From Bugula neritina (Eukaryota; Bryozoa; Gymnolaemata; Cheilostomatida; Bugulidae): a DNA stretch of 64,000 bases. The notes beneath the pieces are model-generated. The model ran no database searches, was not told the DNA's origin, and saw nothing but the letters and a program-made list of their open reading frames with translations. A program made the translations under genes and the position numbers. Below, piece by piece: positions 12,568 through 26,707 of this stretch; within the stretch, counting starts at the first letter, position 1, and each line of letters starts with the position of its first letter. Location of the stretch: NCBI GenBank assembly GCA_964035545.1, contig OZ037773.1, forward strand, positions 4,331,751 through 4,395,750, in the 5' to 3' direction.

Positions 12568-13259
12568 TTAATAAACCATTTGGAAGAGAAACATAACCAT
12601 AAGAGCCAATAATATTTGTGAAGAACCAATCTGTTCACTCCCACTGTGTGGTCTATGTGCCACCTCGGTTCTATCACGACTGTACTTAAGCTCGTTATCA
12701 AGTTGACTTTGTATGTCAGATGTGTCTTTTCCATCTCCTCCTCCTCCAGATCCTTGTCCACCGTTACTTGGTTTCTGTGGGCCACCACCACCACTACCAG
12801 ATCCTGGTTTGCCGCCACCACCACTACCAGATCCTGGCTTGCCGCCACCACCACTACCAGATCCTGGCTTGCCGCCACCACCACTACCAGGCCCTGGCTT
12901 ACTACCACCACCACTACCAGATCCTGGTTTGCCACCACTACCACTACCGCCACTACCGCCACTACCGCTATCTTCCTCACCATTTGGCCCGTGGTCATTT
13001 CTAGAAGCATTACCCTTTGGATATTTTGCAAGTTCGTTGTCTACCTCTTTCTGCTTTCCAAAAACATAGTTTCTAATTTCACCTTCGGCGAAGTCAGTGA
13101 CATTAACTGGGAGTATCTGGATGAGGCCTTCAGCATGATTTCCAGCAGAGAGAGTTCCTCTTATACAGACGGTCTGGCCGTAGCAGTGAGTGAGTACGTG
13201 GGACTCGGAACTAACTTCCTTCACCTCCATGATCTCGGAATCTTCAGCATTGGCGTATC
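12568..13259 (-). CDS. Gly-rich surface protein, copy B (3' terminal exon)
   Basis: Paralogue of the gene at 10688-11328, about 90% identical, with the flanking non-coding DNA duplicated too. The exon runs from acceptor GTTCAG|GATACG (13259) to the stop at 12568, phase 1, about 230 residues. The 30-bp repeat array has one more decapeptide than copy A plus a short GGSGGSGSGG insertion, so the length difference lies entirely in the repeat. The two cysteines (HCYGQTVCIRG) and the hydrophobic C-terminus (ILLALMVMFLFQMVY) are kept, supporting a GPI-anchored or membrane-tethered product. The proline-rich open frames on the opposite strand are shadows of the repeat. The 5' exon is unresolved. Confidence 0.7.
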
Positions 13260-13812
13260 CTGAACAAAATTTAATGTGATAATAACTTTAGTCTGGACTA
13301 GTGTTATGTTTTACACTGAATAACAGTGGTGTCCCAAGGAAGGTGCATTGTATATTATATGCAATAATTAAACTTGTAGCGTACCCACCATTCAACATAT
13401 ATAAGTCATGATAACTCATTATGCTGCTATAAGAAGAATTGTTTTATAGAAGCAAATTTGCAACCTGTTTTCATACTTTGGCAATTAAATAAATCATTGA
13501 AACAGTTCATCAGAATCTTGTAAACTATCATTTTTATTCTTTGATGTAATGTGTCGGAATGTTTTTGCCTACTCTGTGCTTAAAGTAAGTTTATCATAAA
13601 TATAATTGTGAAAACATAAAAATAAATATATATTCAATCACATACTTATACTGTAAAGTATATTATGCTTATCCTGGCGTTTAGATTTTGATATTTAACC
13701 TATTTATCAAATCATTAATAAAAATACAGAGCTGAAACGTAGTGCGGCTGAGTTTGTTTTACCTTACTTATAACATTAAGACAATAAGATGAGTAGATCT
13801 TGTCAGAGTTTA

Positions 13813-14220
13813 TTAAATTATTATACCTTCTGGATTAGCCTTGACAATACCGATGCCGAATCTATTCTCAGCCCTTCCTACAACTTTCTGCTTGACTCTG
13901 AAGTAAATGTAAACGTCTATGGCAGTGCTATCGTTGACTTGAATCTCAAATTTGATAAGCAGCTCTACTCCTTTTCCATCAAATTTTCCGTGAGATTCTA
14001 AAGCCTCTTTAAAGCCAGCCTCTACATTTTTAGGGTACGTTTGGCTGAGTCCATTTTTGTTCCAAGTTTTAGGATGACGGAGTGCTGTTATGTAATAGTT
14101 TTCAATCTCGAGATAAACAGTTGCTTGGTACTTTTTTGCTTCTTCTTCAATAAATTCTGCTAACTCTATTACTGTTTGCCCGCGTTCAAGAAAACCCTCA
14201 AGAATAGCTGCAATACACAC

Positions 14221-14298
<78 letters not shown>

Positions 14299-14522
14299 CA
14301 ATCTTAATTTCAATATTTTGATAGATGTCTTAGTAATCAACATAACATAGAGATATACAACCATATTATGTGATAAAATCAGTTACCTATCAATGAGCTA
14401 GTTGAGAATCTTTTTGACACTGACTTCTCTTCAGAAAGGTCTTTTAAATATGGTTGTGTGCCGACTCCACTGACAAGCAGACATAAGTTCAGCGCAATGC
14501 TGCCAAATACCAATGAGCCCAT
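13813..14522 (-). CDS. Secreted protein of unknown family
   Basis: Two exons: 14522-14387 (ATG to donor ATAG|GTAACT) and 14207-13813 (acceptor ATTGCAG|CT to TAA), phase-1 intron, 176 residues in all. Exon 1 encodes a signal peptide (MGSLVFGSIALNLCLLVSGV) and a short basic linker. Exon 2 encodes a cysteine-free domain with alternating strand-like segments (ATVYLEIENYYITAL, VELLIKFEIQVN, AIDVYIYFRVKQ), suggesting a beta-rich fold. The intron contains a (TA)n tract at 14222-14293. A TATAAAG on the minus strand at 14624-14630 is a possible promoter. Same strand and same intron phase as the two Gly-rich exons downstream. I do not recognise a homologous family. Confidence 0.75.
14222..14293. repeat. 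(CATA)n/(TA)n microsatellite in intron
   Basis: ACATACAT units passing into pure TA, immediately upstream (in gene orientation) of the acceptor of exon 2 of the secreted-protein gene. Confidence 0.9.
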
Positions 14523-14822
14523 TATTGAACATTTGGAATAGTTTTTTAATTTTATGAATTAGTTACACGTATGATCTGGAAAGAAGAGAGGTGATACTGG
14601 TCTCCCTGTGTAATGACTTTCTACTTTATACATTTATAATTTACTAGCCGATAATCTCATTGGCTATTAGTAGACAATAGGTTTCTATTCATGGAGAATC
14701 AAGAAAAACATTTCTTTTGCTCATGCACCTTTTTATTAGCGTTCTGATTCGCCCACGTAATTGCTTTATCACTCGATGCTGAACAATGACATTCAGCACA
14801 AACTCAAACTGTAAGCATTATA

Positions 14823-14985
14823 CAAGACTTGTGACTCCTATAGAGCGTTACTTGAGCTCTCTGGTTTTACACACCTTTTAAGTATGCTGTAGTAGAAACA
14901 TAAGTTTCTTCCACTTCGAAGGTGTGGGCTATGTACTTTGTTATATGCTGATGAGGGGACAAATCCCAAAATGATTGCTGTTCAC
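14823..14985. repeat. Inverted copy of the 5897/6172 dispersed repeat
   Basis: Contains TGTGACTCCTATAG, CACACCTTTTAAGTATG, AGAAACATAAGTTTC, AAGGTGTGGGC and GCTGATGAGGGGACAAATCC, complementary to the blocks at 5897-6354. Its tail end runs into a CACACA/CACGCA-rich simple repeat (about 14986-15030). Confidence 0.75.
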
Positions 14986-15030
14986 ACACATGCACACACG
15001 CAAACACGCACACACGCACACACGTACACA

Positions 15031-15750
15031 AAGTTTGTAACCTTAACAAAGTGTTATTGTCTAGAAGTGTAGAAATCTATCAAATACACAATATTCACGT
15101 CACACAGTTGCACATCATTAATTACTGATGCTTTAGAAAAGCGTTGCCTAGCATGTAAAGCAGGTATATATCAGCTGTTGACCATATTATATTATATTAT
15201 ATTATATTATATATTATTATATTATTCACTCATATATACTAAGATTAGCACCGTACATTCACATTACCTGTTTTTTGTTAAAATAGTCTTTGGAAATTGA
15301 CTGGTGCTAGCAAGAAACTTATTACATTGTAATTATTGTAAAAATTGTATATGTCCAATATTAATATAAATTGATAAAAAATTGTCACAGAAGTGTTTGA
15401 CTGTATAGTTTATTTGTCTTTTGATCAAGACACCTGGTGACGTAGTATGCATTGTTAGATTATTAATGTGATGCAATATATAAATAACATAGCTTTTTTT
15501 AACCTATGGTAATTGACATAAGGTGTATCATCTCTTAGCCAAAGTAGAAAATATTATTTTAATTTCGTAACAAAAAAATATATGGCAGATACTTTATATT
15601 CAAAATCAAATTTCTAAGCAATTGACCTAGTTTTAATAGTGCTATTATAGTTTAATTACAGTGAAAAATTTTTGTGATGTAAAAACTGTTAAAACACTTG
15701 CATGACACGGTATAACTCAGAACTCCGATGCTAGAAACTCAGAGGTAGAT
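15031..15750. other. Intergenic spacer
   Basis: AT-rich, with an ATATT-type simple repeat at about 15184-15222; no gene seen. It ends at the left edge of the visible copy-B duplication. Confidence 0.6.
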
Positions 15751-16401
15751 TTGTGTCGTCAGATTCCATATATGTTGTAAGGCATCTTGTAAGAGATATC
15801 AATTTGTTGAATAATTATGTTGTTACTGGATGTCTGAACTGTTTATAGCTTTATAATTTTTGTTATTTTATAAACACCACAAACATAACTTCACAATAAC
15901 AAAAAGAACTCAGAAAGCTCTACAATATTTCAAACCTAAAATAACAATATTATGCAGTTTTGCATGTTACTTTAGTTAGCGTCCACAAAGAAAAATTTCT
16001 ATATAAATTTTGCTTCTACCATTTCAGATGAATAGTCTAATTCTATACAACTCTGCTTAATCCACTATGAAGAGCTGTTGGGACCATTGAACTATAAAAG
16101 GAAGTTTAAGTTCATTGGTTGGAACCATTCAAATATAAATTATGTTTTATTATAATTGGATGCATAGAGTGTCCAGGGAATATGTGTCCTCAGAATGCTT
16201 ACAATTAATTCTGTTTTATTTCAAGTCACAGTTACTGTTATAGCCAGAGCACACGAGGGCCAAGCCAGTGTGTAGATATATAGGTAAATGACTTCATAAT
16301 TACTAAACAATAGATTCCCCCATGTGCAGGTAGAAATGAATAACCCACAATCAACTGCAGAAGTTCTGTATTAAAGACGTTAAAAGTTGGACCTTAACTG
16401 G

Positions 16402-16409
16402 TATATAAA
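16402..16409 (+). promoter_or_regulatory. TATA box of CS-alpha-beta peptide gene B
   Basis: TATATAAA in the same context as at 644; leader exon ends at 16474 (CAG|GTGAGA) and the start-codon exon begins at 16995 after TTTTTGTAG. Confidence 0.65.
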
Positions 16410-17009
16410 GGCTTAAGTCATGGTATTCTAACCATTCCTATACTGAAAGGTGCTCGAGCAGATTATAGCTGCAGGTGAGATCATTTGTACTACTGTATAT
16501 TTGTACTATATACTGTATATTACTAAATTAATGCTTTTTATCTTTTACACAGTCAGATAAATATTTCTATGGCATCTAAACATTTGATGATGTTTCTGTT
16601 GGTGTTATTGGATATTTTGAATTAGCAGTTGAAAGCGCATACAATATTTTACACAGTAAATTGCCTACAAGCAAAAGTTATGCATTGGAATGCTGCCGTG
16701 CAGGTGAAGCTATAACGAGCTGTACAAAAGGTCATACAAAACATATAGATATAATCTTTAATATAAATTGGAAAATCACGATAAAATATTTGTTTAAGTA
16801 AAAACTTTTGATTATAAAGAAGTAAAAATTATTATCCATTGAATAAATTGAAATTAACTAAACATCAACCAACGTTTGTTTTAATAATTTAAATAAAGTA
16901 GTTTTATGGAAAGATATTAATTTTACTTTAAGTTATAGCATTCTCCTCGCATAAATTAATATCTATGTAATATTAATCTATAATATTTTTGTAGAATCCA
17001 TAAATCAAT

Positions 17010-17484
17010 ATGAAAGTTCTTGTTGTATTTGTGATCGCCATGATAGTCACTAAGGCATTGGGTATGTAAGTGAATAATGATATATTATAAGTCTGTAAAA
17101 GAAAAATGATAACATTGCTTCGACTATATTTACGTCTTCAAAAATACATTTATAAGTTAGAATTAATAATATATAATATTAAATACAGCTATTTTTGCTG
17201 GAAATTTAAAATCTTTAATATCTATATATATAATTTATACACTCTTTGCAAAATTATTTATATAACATCCATGTACTGTATTGCACCCCTCTTTCTAAAC
17301 TGCATCGCCACATAAAGAAAAGACCGAAATATAAAATTGAGTTGTATTCTTTTCAGCTGGCTCAATAACACTGGCTACACGTGGATGTCCTGAATCAAAC
17401 ACTAACTGTAGAAAGTCTTGTCATTTCATGGGTTACACTAAATATAGCTGTATTGGCTTAAACAAATGTACATGCTCTGATTAA
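17010..17484 (+). CDS. Secreted six-cysteine CS-alpha-beta (defensin-like) peptide, copy B
   Basis: Coding exons 17010-17061 and 17357-17484 (phase-1 intron) encode 59 residues. The signal peptide differs from copy A (MIVTKAL against MTVTYRAL, one residue shorter). Exon 2 differs at only two bases, both synonymous, so the mature peptide is identical, including the C-x6-C-x3-C-x9-C-x5-C-x1-C spacing. Promoter, leader and a polyadenylation signal (17676) are also kept, so both copies look functional. Function is inferred from fold signature only: host defence is likely, but toxin-like or signalling roles cannot be excluded. Confidence 0.85.
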
Positions 17485-18470
17485 ATGGTACTACAAGTTA
17501 AATATATATATATATATCTCAATTGCTGCTAATCTTTTACTAACACAAAACTTTCAGCTTTTACTTAATGACTATAAGTTTGATCATTTGATTACATTTG
17601 CTCGTGTGAGATCATTATAAATGATTAGTATATGAGACGTTGATTATTTTACATATAATTCCTTTGTTGTATTATAATAAAAACAAAATAATGCAAAAAA
17701 ATAAATTGTTGATATTTTCTATGCCAGATAAAATCATTTGCTGATTGATTTAAAAAATTTTTTTTAATAATTAGCCAACTATATTTTATCAATTTTAAGT
17801 TCAAAATAAAGTAGCTATTTTTTATCTTGAAGTGCTGAATGGGGAAAACTGAGCCCTTCTTCCCATTTTGCAAATTTTCCCTTATTATACTTGCATATCA
17901 TCAGATTCGTACTTTACGCGAATAGAAACAAATTGCATAGCTCTAAATTATTATTTCATAGAATCAACAGACATGAATAAATTAAAATTTTTGTTTTTCA
18001 AATTTCAATTTAAAATACTTCATATATGATAAGAAAGTACTGCTGAATCAGTGGCTGCAAGCCTGCAACTGCTGCAATAAATTTTGACCTGAAGTTGTCT
18101 TCTTTCTGCATCTTGTATTGCTGAGATATTTGCACCTTTATTTTTTTAAATTTAAAATTTGTTTTAATAACAGCAAAACAATCTCCATTCCTTTAGAATC
18201 TGGTTTTTGTAAATTTTGTATATGCTAATTTACAAAATAAATTGAAATAAATGGTATCTCAAGAGATATAACGAACATATTATATAACATATTGAGAAAT
18301 AAGGGTATGAGAATCGATAATAAACAGTATGGGACCAACTGGTAGACCTGTAAGTGTAGGGCCACACAACGCGTGACCCTATACACTAAATCATGGACTT
18401 ATGAGAACAGTTTGTAAGCACATTATAAAGAAGAATAATGAGGGAAGTTTTGACTATTGGGCACTGCCAC

Positions 18471-18660
18471 TATAACTGGCATACTACAACTGACACTATC
18501 ACTACCACTACTAATGGCACTACTAATGGCACTACCACTACCACTGTCACTACCACTGCCACTGGTACTACCATTGCCACTGGCACTATAACTACTGGCA
18601 CTACTATAACTGGCACCACCACTGGCGCTACCACTGGTACTTTATGCCACAGGCACTATG
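18471..18660. repeat. Degenerate ACTACCACTGGCACTA repeat
   Basis: Short, mutated counterpart of the copy-A array at 2709-3180, with more GGCACTA variants. Confidence 0.85.
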
Positions 18661-18796
18661 GTTTACTTATTAGTAACTAGTTATTTTCTGTATTGTGCAC
18701 CACCCCAGCAACACCATTGTGGGACAACTCTAATCACTAATGGACACCAAGTCATGTTATGTTGGTTACTCAAGCAATCAAGTTTGGAATAACTAT

Positions 18797-19163
18797 ACAC
18801 TGTAGAGAGCTGTATCCAGTCAACATGAAATATTATAATTCTGCATACATGCAGTGTATATATATTTATTTAATGCACTGAGAATAATTTACAATATACC
18901 TACTAAATTGATAGATACAAATACATGCACAGATAAACTACTATATATTATAGAAGAAATAAATGCAGTAAAACTAGACTAAGAGTGTAATATTAAGAGC
19001 ACCATGTTTAAAGAATGTGTTAGTTACTTTGAGTATTATTGCGCCTGAGTAGAAAGAATTAGTAAATGGCAGCCAGAAAATTTTACAGTTTGCCAGAAAA
19101 GTTATACAGTTTGAAGGAAAATTTTACAGTGTAAAAAAAAACTCCATAGTTTGAAGCTTAACT
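18797..19163. other. Intergenic, 3' flank of the intronless gene
   Basis: AT-rich. Contains three loose repeats of a TTTTACAGTTTG motif (19079-19165), the last of which lies over the stop codon of the minus-strand gene. Confidence 0.5.
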
Positions 19164-20216
19164 TTACAGCTTGATACGAGGTTTAAACTCATTGGAGGGA
19201 GGTATATGTGGTGGTTGTTGTAAGTCTGTGTGGTATGGTGGTAGGGGATTGTGAACAACTGCCCCCCACGCTTTCATCACATCGTGTGGGTTAAATAACG
19301 AATGTTCCAGTTCCCTCATTACAGAGGCAATATGTTTCTGTCTCCCCAATAAGGCTTGATATTTAAGATTTCCAAACATGTCTCTAAGACTAGCATGATT
19401 GGGAGTTAAAAAGCTTGTCACAACTTTTTCTACAACATGCACTTTTCTCGTCAGGTTGTCTTTCCATCTGGCGCTGCACAGCAGACCCCTCTCAACAGTT
19501 TCCTTCGCAGCCTCCTTTTTCTGCATTTCATCTTTCATTAGCTCCTTCTCCTGCGACTCATCTTCCATTACTTCATTTTTCTGCAGTTCCTTTTTCTTTG
19601 GTTCCTTTTTCTGGAGATAGACTGAGGATACGTGTAACTTGCGAACGGTTTGTAGGAGCTCCACCGTGTCCACCAATACTCCACCATATCGTCTGGCCAT
19701 CATTCTCACCTCTATGTGGTACTTAATTGAGGTGCCACTGTTGTACTTCTCCAGGATAGCCATCTCTTGCAGCAGCAGAAGGTGCATGGTACCGAGGATC
19801 ATGAAGGCAATTATACAAGGCATGCAAGATCCACGCTTATGCAGAGCTGGAATTACCACTTTCCGCAGACGATCTTCTTTAGGCTTGAGTAATTCTAAAT
19901 GCCATTGTTTTTTTAGATTAAGGTCATCACCGGGTCGCGCAAACTTGATGTGTTTACTTGAATTGATGTACTCGTACCTTACAAAGCTGATGAGCCTGTC
20001 AACCACATTGTTAGCCTCGTTTTGGAGATACGGGAAGGAACTCTGGCCTGTTAGGTTTTCCAGTATGTCATACGTATCTCCAAACACATCAAATCTTCTC
20101 TTTTCACAGCATGCCAGAACCTCTAATCCTCTCAGCCAATAACCACAGTCCAACTTCTTGGCATTGACTAGTCCATCAATAAGTGTAGTTAACAGCCGTC
20201 TTTCCGCATCTCCCAT
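19164..20216 (-). CDS. Intronless 350-residue protein with possible Cry-type helical N-domain
   Basis: One uninterrupted frame from ATG at 20216 to the stop at 19164. It is mostly helical in character. Residues ~85-190 run from basic amphipathic segments into a hydrophobic helix (CIIAFMILGTMHLLLLQE) and then a helix rich in R/Y/V. The MHLLLLQE segment and its setting resemble the conserved central helix of the delta-endotoxin (Cry) N-terminal helical bundle, a pore-forming domain; this rests on remembered family pattern, not a search. Residues ~203-245 are a charged, coiled-coil-like insert of near-repeats (KKELQKNE, EKELMKDE, QKKEAAKE). The C-terminus is Pro/His-rich. No signal peptide. No intron, unlike nearly all other non-histone genes here, so retrotransposition or horizontal transfer is possible. 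Frames on the opposite strand are shadows. Confidence 0.7.
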   Translation of the reverse strand: MGDAERRLLTTLIDGLVNAKKLDCGYWLRGLEVLACCEKRRFDVFGDTYDILENLTGQSSFPYLQNEANNVVDRLISFVRYEYINSSKHIKFARPGDDLNLKKQWHLELLKPKEDRLRKVVIPALHKRGSCMPCIIAFMILGTMHLLLLQEMAILEKYNSGTSIKYHIEVRMMARRYGGVLVDTVELLQTVRKLHVSSVYLQKKEPKKKELQKNEVMEDESQEKELMKDEMQKKEAAKETVERGLLCSARWKDNLTRKVHVVEKVVTSFLTPNHASLRDMFGNLKYQALLGRQKHIASVMRELEHSLFNPHDVMKAWGAVVHNPLPPYHTDLQQPPHIPPSNEFKPRIKL

Positions 20217-22049
20217 AACAACTGGAATCTTACTAACTTAGTGCGTGTACACCTAGTGCCCTCAGCTAAACTACCAAGTCGTCTTCTACACTCACACTTC
20301 AACTATGCTACAATTAGGCTTCAACACTGCTTTATTTTCATCTCAATTAAAGAACAAAATGAAGCTTGCAAATATTACGTAATACTATTTAGTAAACAGC
20401 TGTGATATAAAACTTAATAAATAGCTCATGGGCTTTGCTATTGTATAACTTATACCCCTAAACAATTCGGGATATTATATGTGCATCAGATATTACAGGG
20501 GGAGATAATCTCATGGCTACTATCTTGAGCTTACCTCAATGTTGAACAACATTAAAATCTGTTGATTAGAAACTCATATTGGGTACCATACAAAGCATGA
20601 CCCAGTACTATGTAAAGTCACTCAGTATTATGTAACGTCATTTAGTACTATGTAAAGTTTCTTAGTACTATAATGTGAAGCCACAGGAAAAAGCACACAA
20701 CTCCTACTAGACCAATAAAACATCCTATTTAGGTAGTAAATTTGTTGACAATGAACCCAGGCTGACTGTATAGAAAAATGCAGAAACATTTGGCTGCATA
20801 TCTCAAACACATCTTCAGAGTTGTATAACCAACTAAACTAGATTTAAGTTTACTTTGTGCCCATGTGTCTCTAAGTTATTCAAGTACAGCTTAGGCAATC
20901 TGATTGTGCTAGCGCAGTCTGATGAAGAGAATCTGTGAGAGTTGGTGAAGAAAAGTTGAGAATAAAACTCTACCCCCCCCCCTCCGCTTGCTAAATTCAG
21001 CAATAACTATTGTACCATCTTTTTAGAACCAAGCTAAGTCAATTTTCCAACTGTACTTACTTAAATGTAATAGAGAAAATAATATAATATTACGCAATGA
21101 TAACAATAGACGTCTTATTTCAGAGAAACCATATGATTTGTAACTCATACTGACCAACTACCTGCAGTCCTATTGCCTCATTACAAATATTATGTTGAAT
21201 AAATATTCTACAGCTTGCTAGAGTAGGCCCAATCGTGTATTAAACTATAAAACTTTATCGCTATCCCTGCGTTGACGGTAAGCTGGTATTAATGCAGCAG
21301 CTTCAAACTTTTTTAAAAGCGTGTGTTCAATTAGCACAAAATATTACGCAATTATTTTCATTCTCATTAAGCTCAATAAATTATTTATTCATGCAATGTA
21401 AAAACTATCTTAGAGTTATGCAACAATCTACTAGCAGTTTATTAATTCTAATAGTTTGGAATTTATGAGTTATATGACATTAATCAGACAATGAGAAAGA
21501 CATCATGTCATGACTCTGCGTAGAACTTTTGATTTGCTCTGCCTCAGAATACGGATGCTTTTATTTTTTATTCTGTAAATTATAGAATCAGTGTTTATAA
21601 ATTATTTACACATCTTAGTATTATATATACTTTGTGCTTCAATCAAACTTTTGGGACGTCAAGTGCTTAATCCAGTTGAGTAGGCGCTTTACTTGCTGCT
21701 TTAGACGAGTTATAACATACTCATACTTTAGACAAGTTATCTCTCGAGCTGCAGTTATAACATACTCGTACTTCTCTTTTAATAACCAGGTTAGTCAAAC
21801 TACAACACCCTTTTTATATATAGTACATCATAATTATTTTTCTTCAGCTGGCAATTTTTTTTGAGTTGCTCCTGCAGTACTTTGGTATATATGACTATGC
21901 ATGAAATTCTCTTGCAAGAAATTTGTAACTCAAGTTTTTTAAATTTCTTTATCTACTGTTTTTGTTTCGCTATGTTATTAAAACCTAATCCATATGTTTT
22001 TTGATGATTTGCTTTACAGTTAGGAATTTAAGTATTCGTATTTTTAGCC
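20217..22049. other. Intergenic, no gene seen
   Basis: AT-rich. Holds a 20-bp tandem repeat (AGTACTATGTAAAGTCACTC-type, about four copies, 20603-20675), a short C-run at 20974-20982 and a repeated GTTATAACATACTC block at 21707-21772. Confidence 0.6.
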
Positions 22050-24145
<2,096 letters not shown>

Positions 24146-26707
24146 TAATCTACCATACAACCCTCCTAAACCAACTACCATCTCTGTCTCATCTCCTCTC
24201 TTAGAGAAATATCCACCTCCTCCTTATCCATTTACTCTCACCACAACCAACTCTGAACCTGTACTTCCTTCATACTTACAATTTACATTTCCTGCTGATT
24301 TCCATGGTCCAATCAGGACAACTTCTGCACCAAGCTGTATTCACAATGATCTCTCCATTTCTTCTGGGTGCTATAACTATATAATTAACACTCTACATAT
24401 TAGTATATACTACAGACTTTGAGTTAATAATGTCATATAGGCCAATTCATTTCACGGTGATTGTATATTTCTAAATCAGAGATATTTCAATTGCGGAGCT
24501 TACTATCTTGAGTTGAGCTTTTTCCTGGTTATTATAATGCACAAACTTTCAATTATCAGACCTCTAGCTCTATATTAGCTCTCAGTTGATGCAATCAATA
24601 ACTGAACACACATCAATTATATTACTATATATGATATTACAATATATCTTAACATAATATTATATTACATGGTTTTATTAAACTATTGATTTTAATTCTA
24701 TACAAAATTAATTCTTTTATATCACAGTGCTCACTGTGACTATAGCACTAAATGCAATTTATTTTATTCTAAAAGATGTTTATTTTTGATCATATTATAT
24801 TCAAATTTATAGAAATCAGCAATTAGACTATAGAGCAACAATACCTACTATATATAAATCTCCATCTTATAATTTGAATTAATTCCTCTGCATTGTGTAG
24901 TATAGGTATACATGTATAGCAAATTCCGTCCTTGATTATTACCATGCTATATTGTCTTAATAAATTCATTTACCTATATTGATGATGAATTTTTTCTTAA
25001 AACAATAAGTATGCTCTCTATAATTTTGTAATTATTATTCAATTTAGCACAATAATTATAGCTTTTTAGGCACTTACACACTATATTCAATTAGGTCAGC
25101 ATGCATGCATCTAATTTAACTTATATAATATGTATGTATATATATATATATATAGCCATTGCATTATAAATATTTTATTTAAATCATTTACGCATTTACG
25201 ATAATATTGCGAGGGGTGCACTGCTTAGCGGACGTTTAGATTGTATTTTGGAGTTGTCATCTAAAATAGTTTACTTACAACCGGACATAAAACTCATGGA
25301 AAATAATGACATAGCCCGCTTGCACTTTTAAACGCTCAAGTTGAGTTTCCGAAGTTCGTTTGGAAGGTTATTATAAGATCTCAGACTAATACCATTCTCA
25401 CACATGATTGGATAAATAAACTCTGAGGTCACATCATGGAGTAAACTTGTAAGTAGCCGTTTTATTTACTAACTAAAAAGTTGCTAGTATTGCATTTCGC
25501 CATTGTTAATTATAACGTATTGTTCATAGTTTTGCATTTTACCGACGTAAAAATGATTTAATTTAATATAACGCAACTTTCAATTTTAATAAGCTCAACT
25601 GGAAAGTTAAATTCAGTTTGATTTTAGCTTTCATTTCAATCATTTGCGCTCTTGTTTAACAAAGTAGGTCAGAATTAAAATGGGAATCACTAATGACTAA
25701 TCAGTCTCAGAGTGGGAGTGTCAATAGTCATAACCTATGAAGAGTAAAAGGCAATTTAAAATTTGTTTAATTATTTGAGCAACAACTTCAATATTGACTT
25801 CAATATGAATATGAATTATGATATTCAATATTTATATTATTTATAATATTTTAATTTTTGTTCATGTTGAGTTTCATATTCATATTGATATTCATATTGG
25901 ATATCAATTTCAATATAAATATCATTAAAATAAAATGGTAAATCATCAGTATCACCACTCCAAGTCAATATAAATGTCACTATACGTATAAGTATATCAA
26001 TATGAATATTCTTTTTCATGTTGTCTATTGTTGCTTACATGCATAAACTTCTTGTTAAAGGTAAATTGATGATCTCTAATCAGATACAGATGATGTTATT
26101 GGCTATTGCTATTGGTATTAATTATTACTAATAATTGTTCAATATTTACAAAAAATAAAGATTGAATATAATAATTTAAGAATTAAAATTCAATTAGCAA
26201 TGACTTAATACAAATATATACTTTATCCACACCTCAATCTGCTAGTAATCATTATCATAATGATACTGATAATGAGTTATTATTAAATTTGGTATTATTC
26301 AACTTTAATTTTTACTGACTCACTCTCACTCCAAGTTTTGGCCGTTAACTATTAGTATGTGTTTGTCAATATTAATTTGAAGTTCTTATATCCAATCTCT
26401 GAAAAGTTTAATTGCTTGAGTCTCTTTTTAAATAGTAATGTGAATAAAATAGCTTGTAATAAGTTTAATACAATAATTGAAATGTCATTTTATGCCAGGT
26501 TAGATCTCTCGTAACACTAGTTGTGCTTCCATAATATGAGTATGTCTTTTATTTCATGTGCTTATTTAACTTGATATCCCAAATTCTATGTATAGCTAAA
26601 ATTCCTTTGCTAAGTATGTTACAGATTTATTTCAGTAGGAAAGGAACTATAAATAAAGTTGCCGAGCCACACATGAATTTTGCTTTATTATTTCAGCTTT
26701 TCAGCTC
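24146..26707. other. Intergenic, AT-rich, no clear gene
   Basis: Apart from the Pro-rich frame reaching 24422 (possible end of the preceding gene), no coding exon is evident. Contains a short (TA)n at about 25137-25155 and degenerate AATATGAATATGA/TTCATATTCATATTGA sequence at 25800-26010. Confidence 0.55.

Larger units (their letters stand above)
15751..18796. repeat. Direct segmental duplication, copy B
   Basis: Second copy of the block at 1-3337, same orientation, 15.75 kb away. Non-coding parts differ by many small indels while the peptide-coding exon is nearly unchanged. The right edge is followed by unrelated sequence, whereas copy A is followed by the H3 fragment. Confidence 0.9.

Noticed and set aside
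12646-13263. Plus-strand frames opposite Gly-rich copy B
   Set aside because: Same reason as for copy A.
19399-20142. Ser/Phe-rich plus-strand frames
   Set aside because: Antisense to the 350-residue minus-strand gene, which is far longer and starts with ATG.
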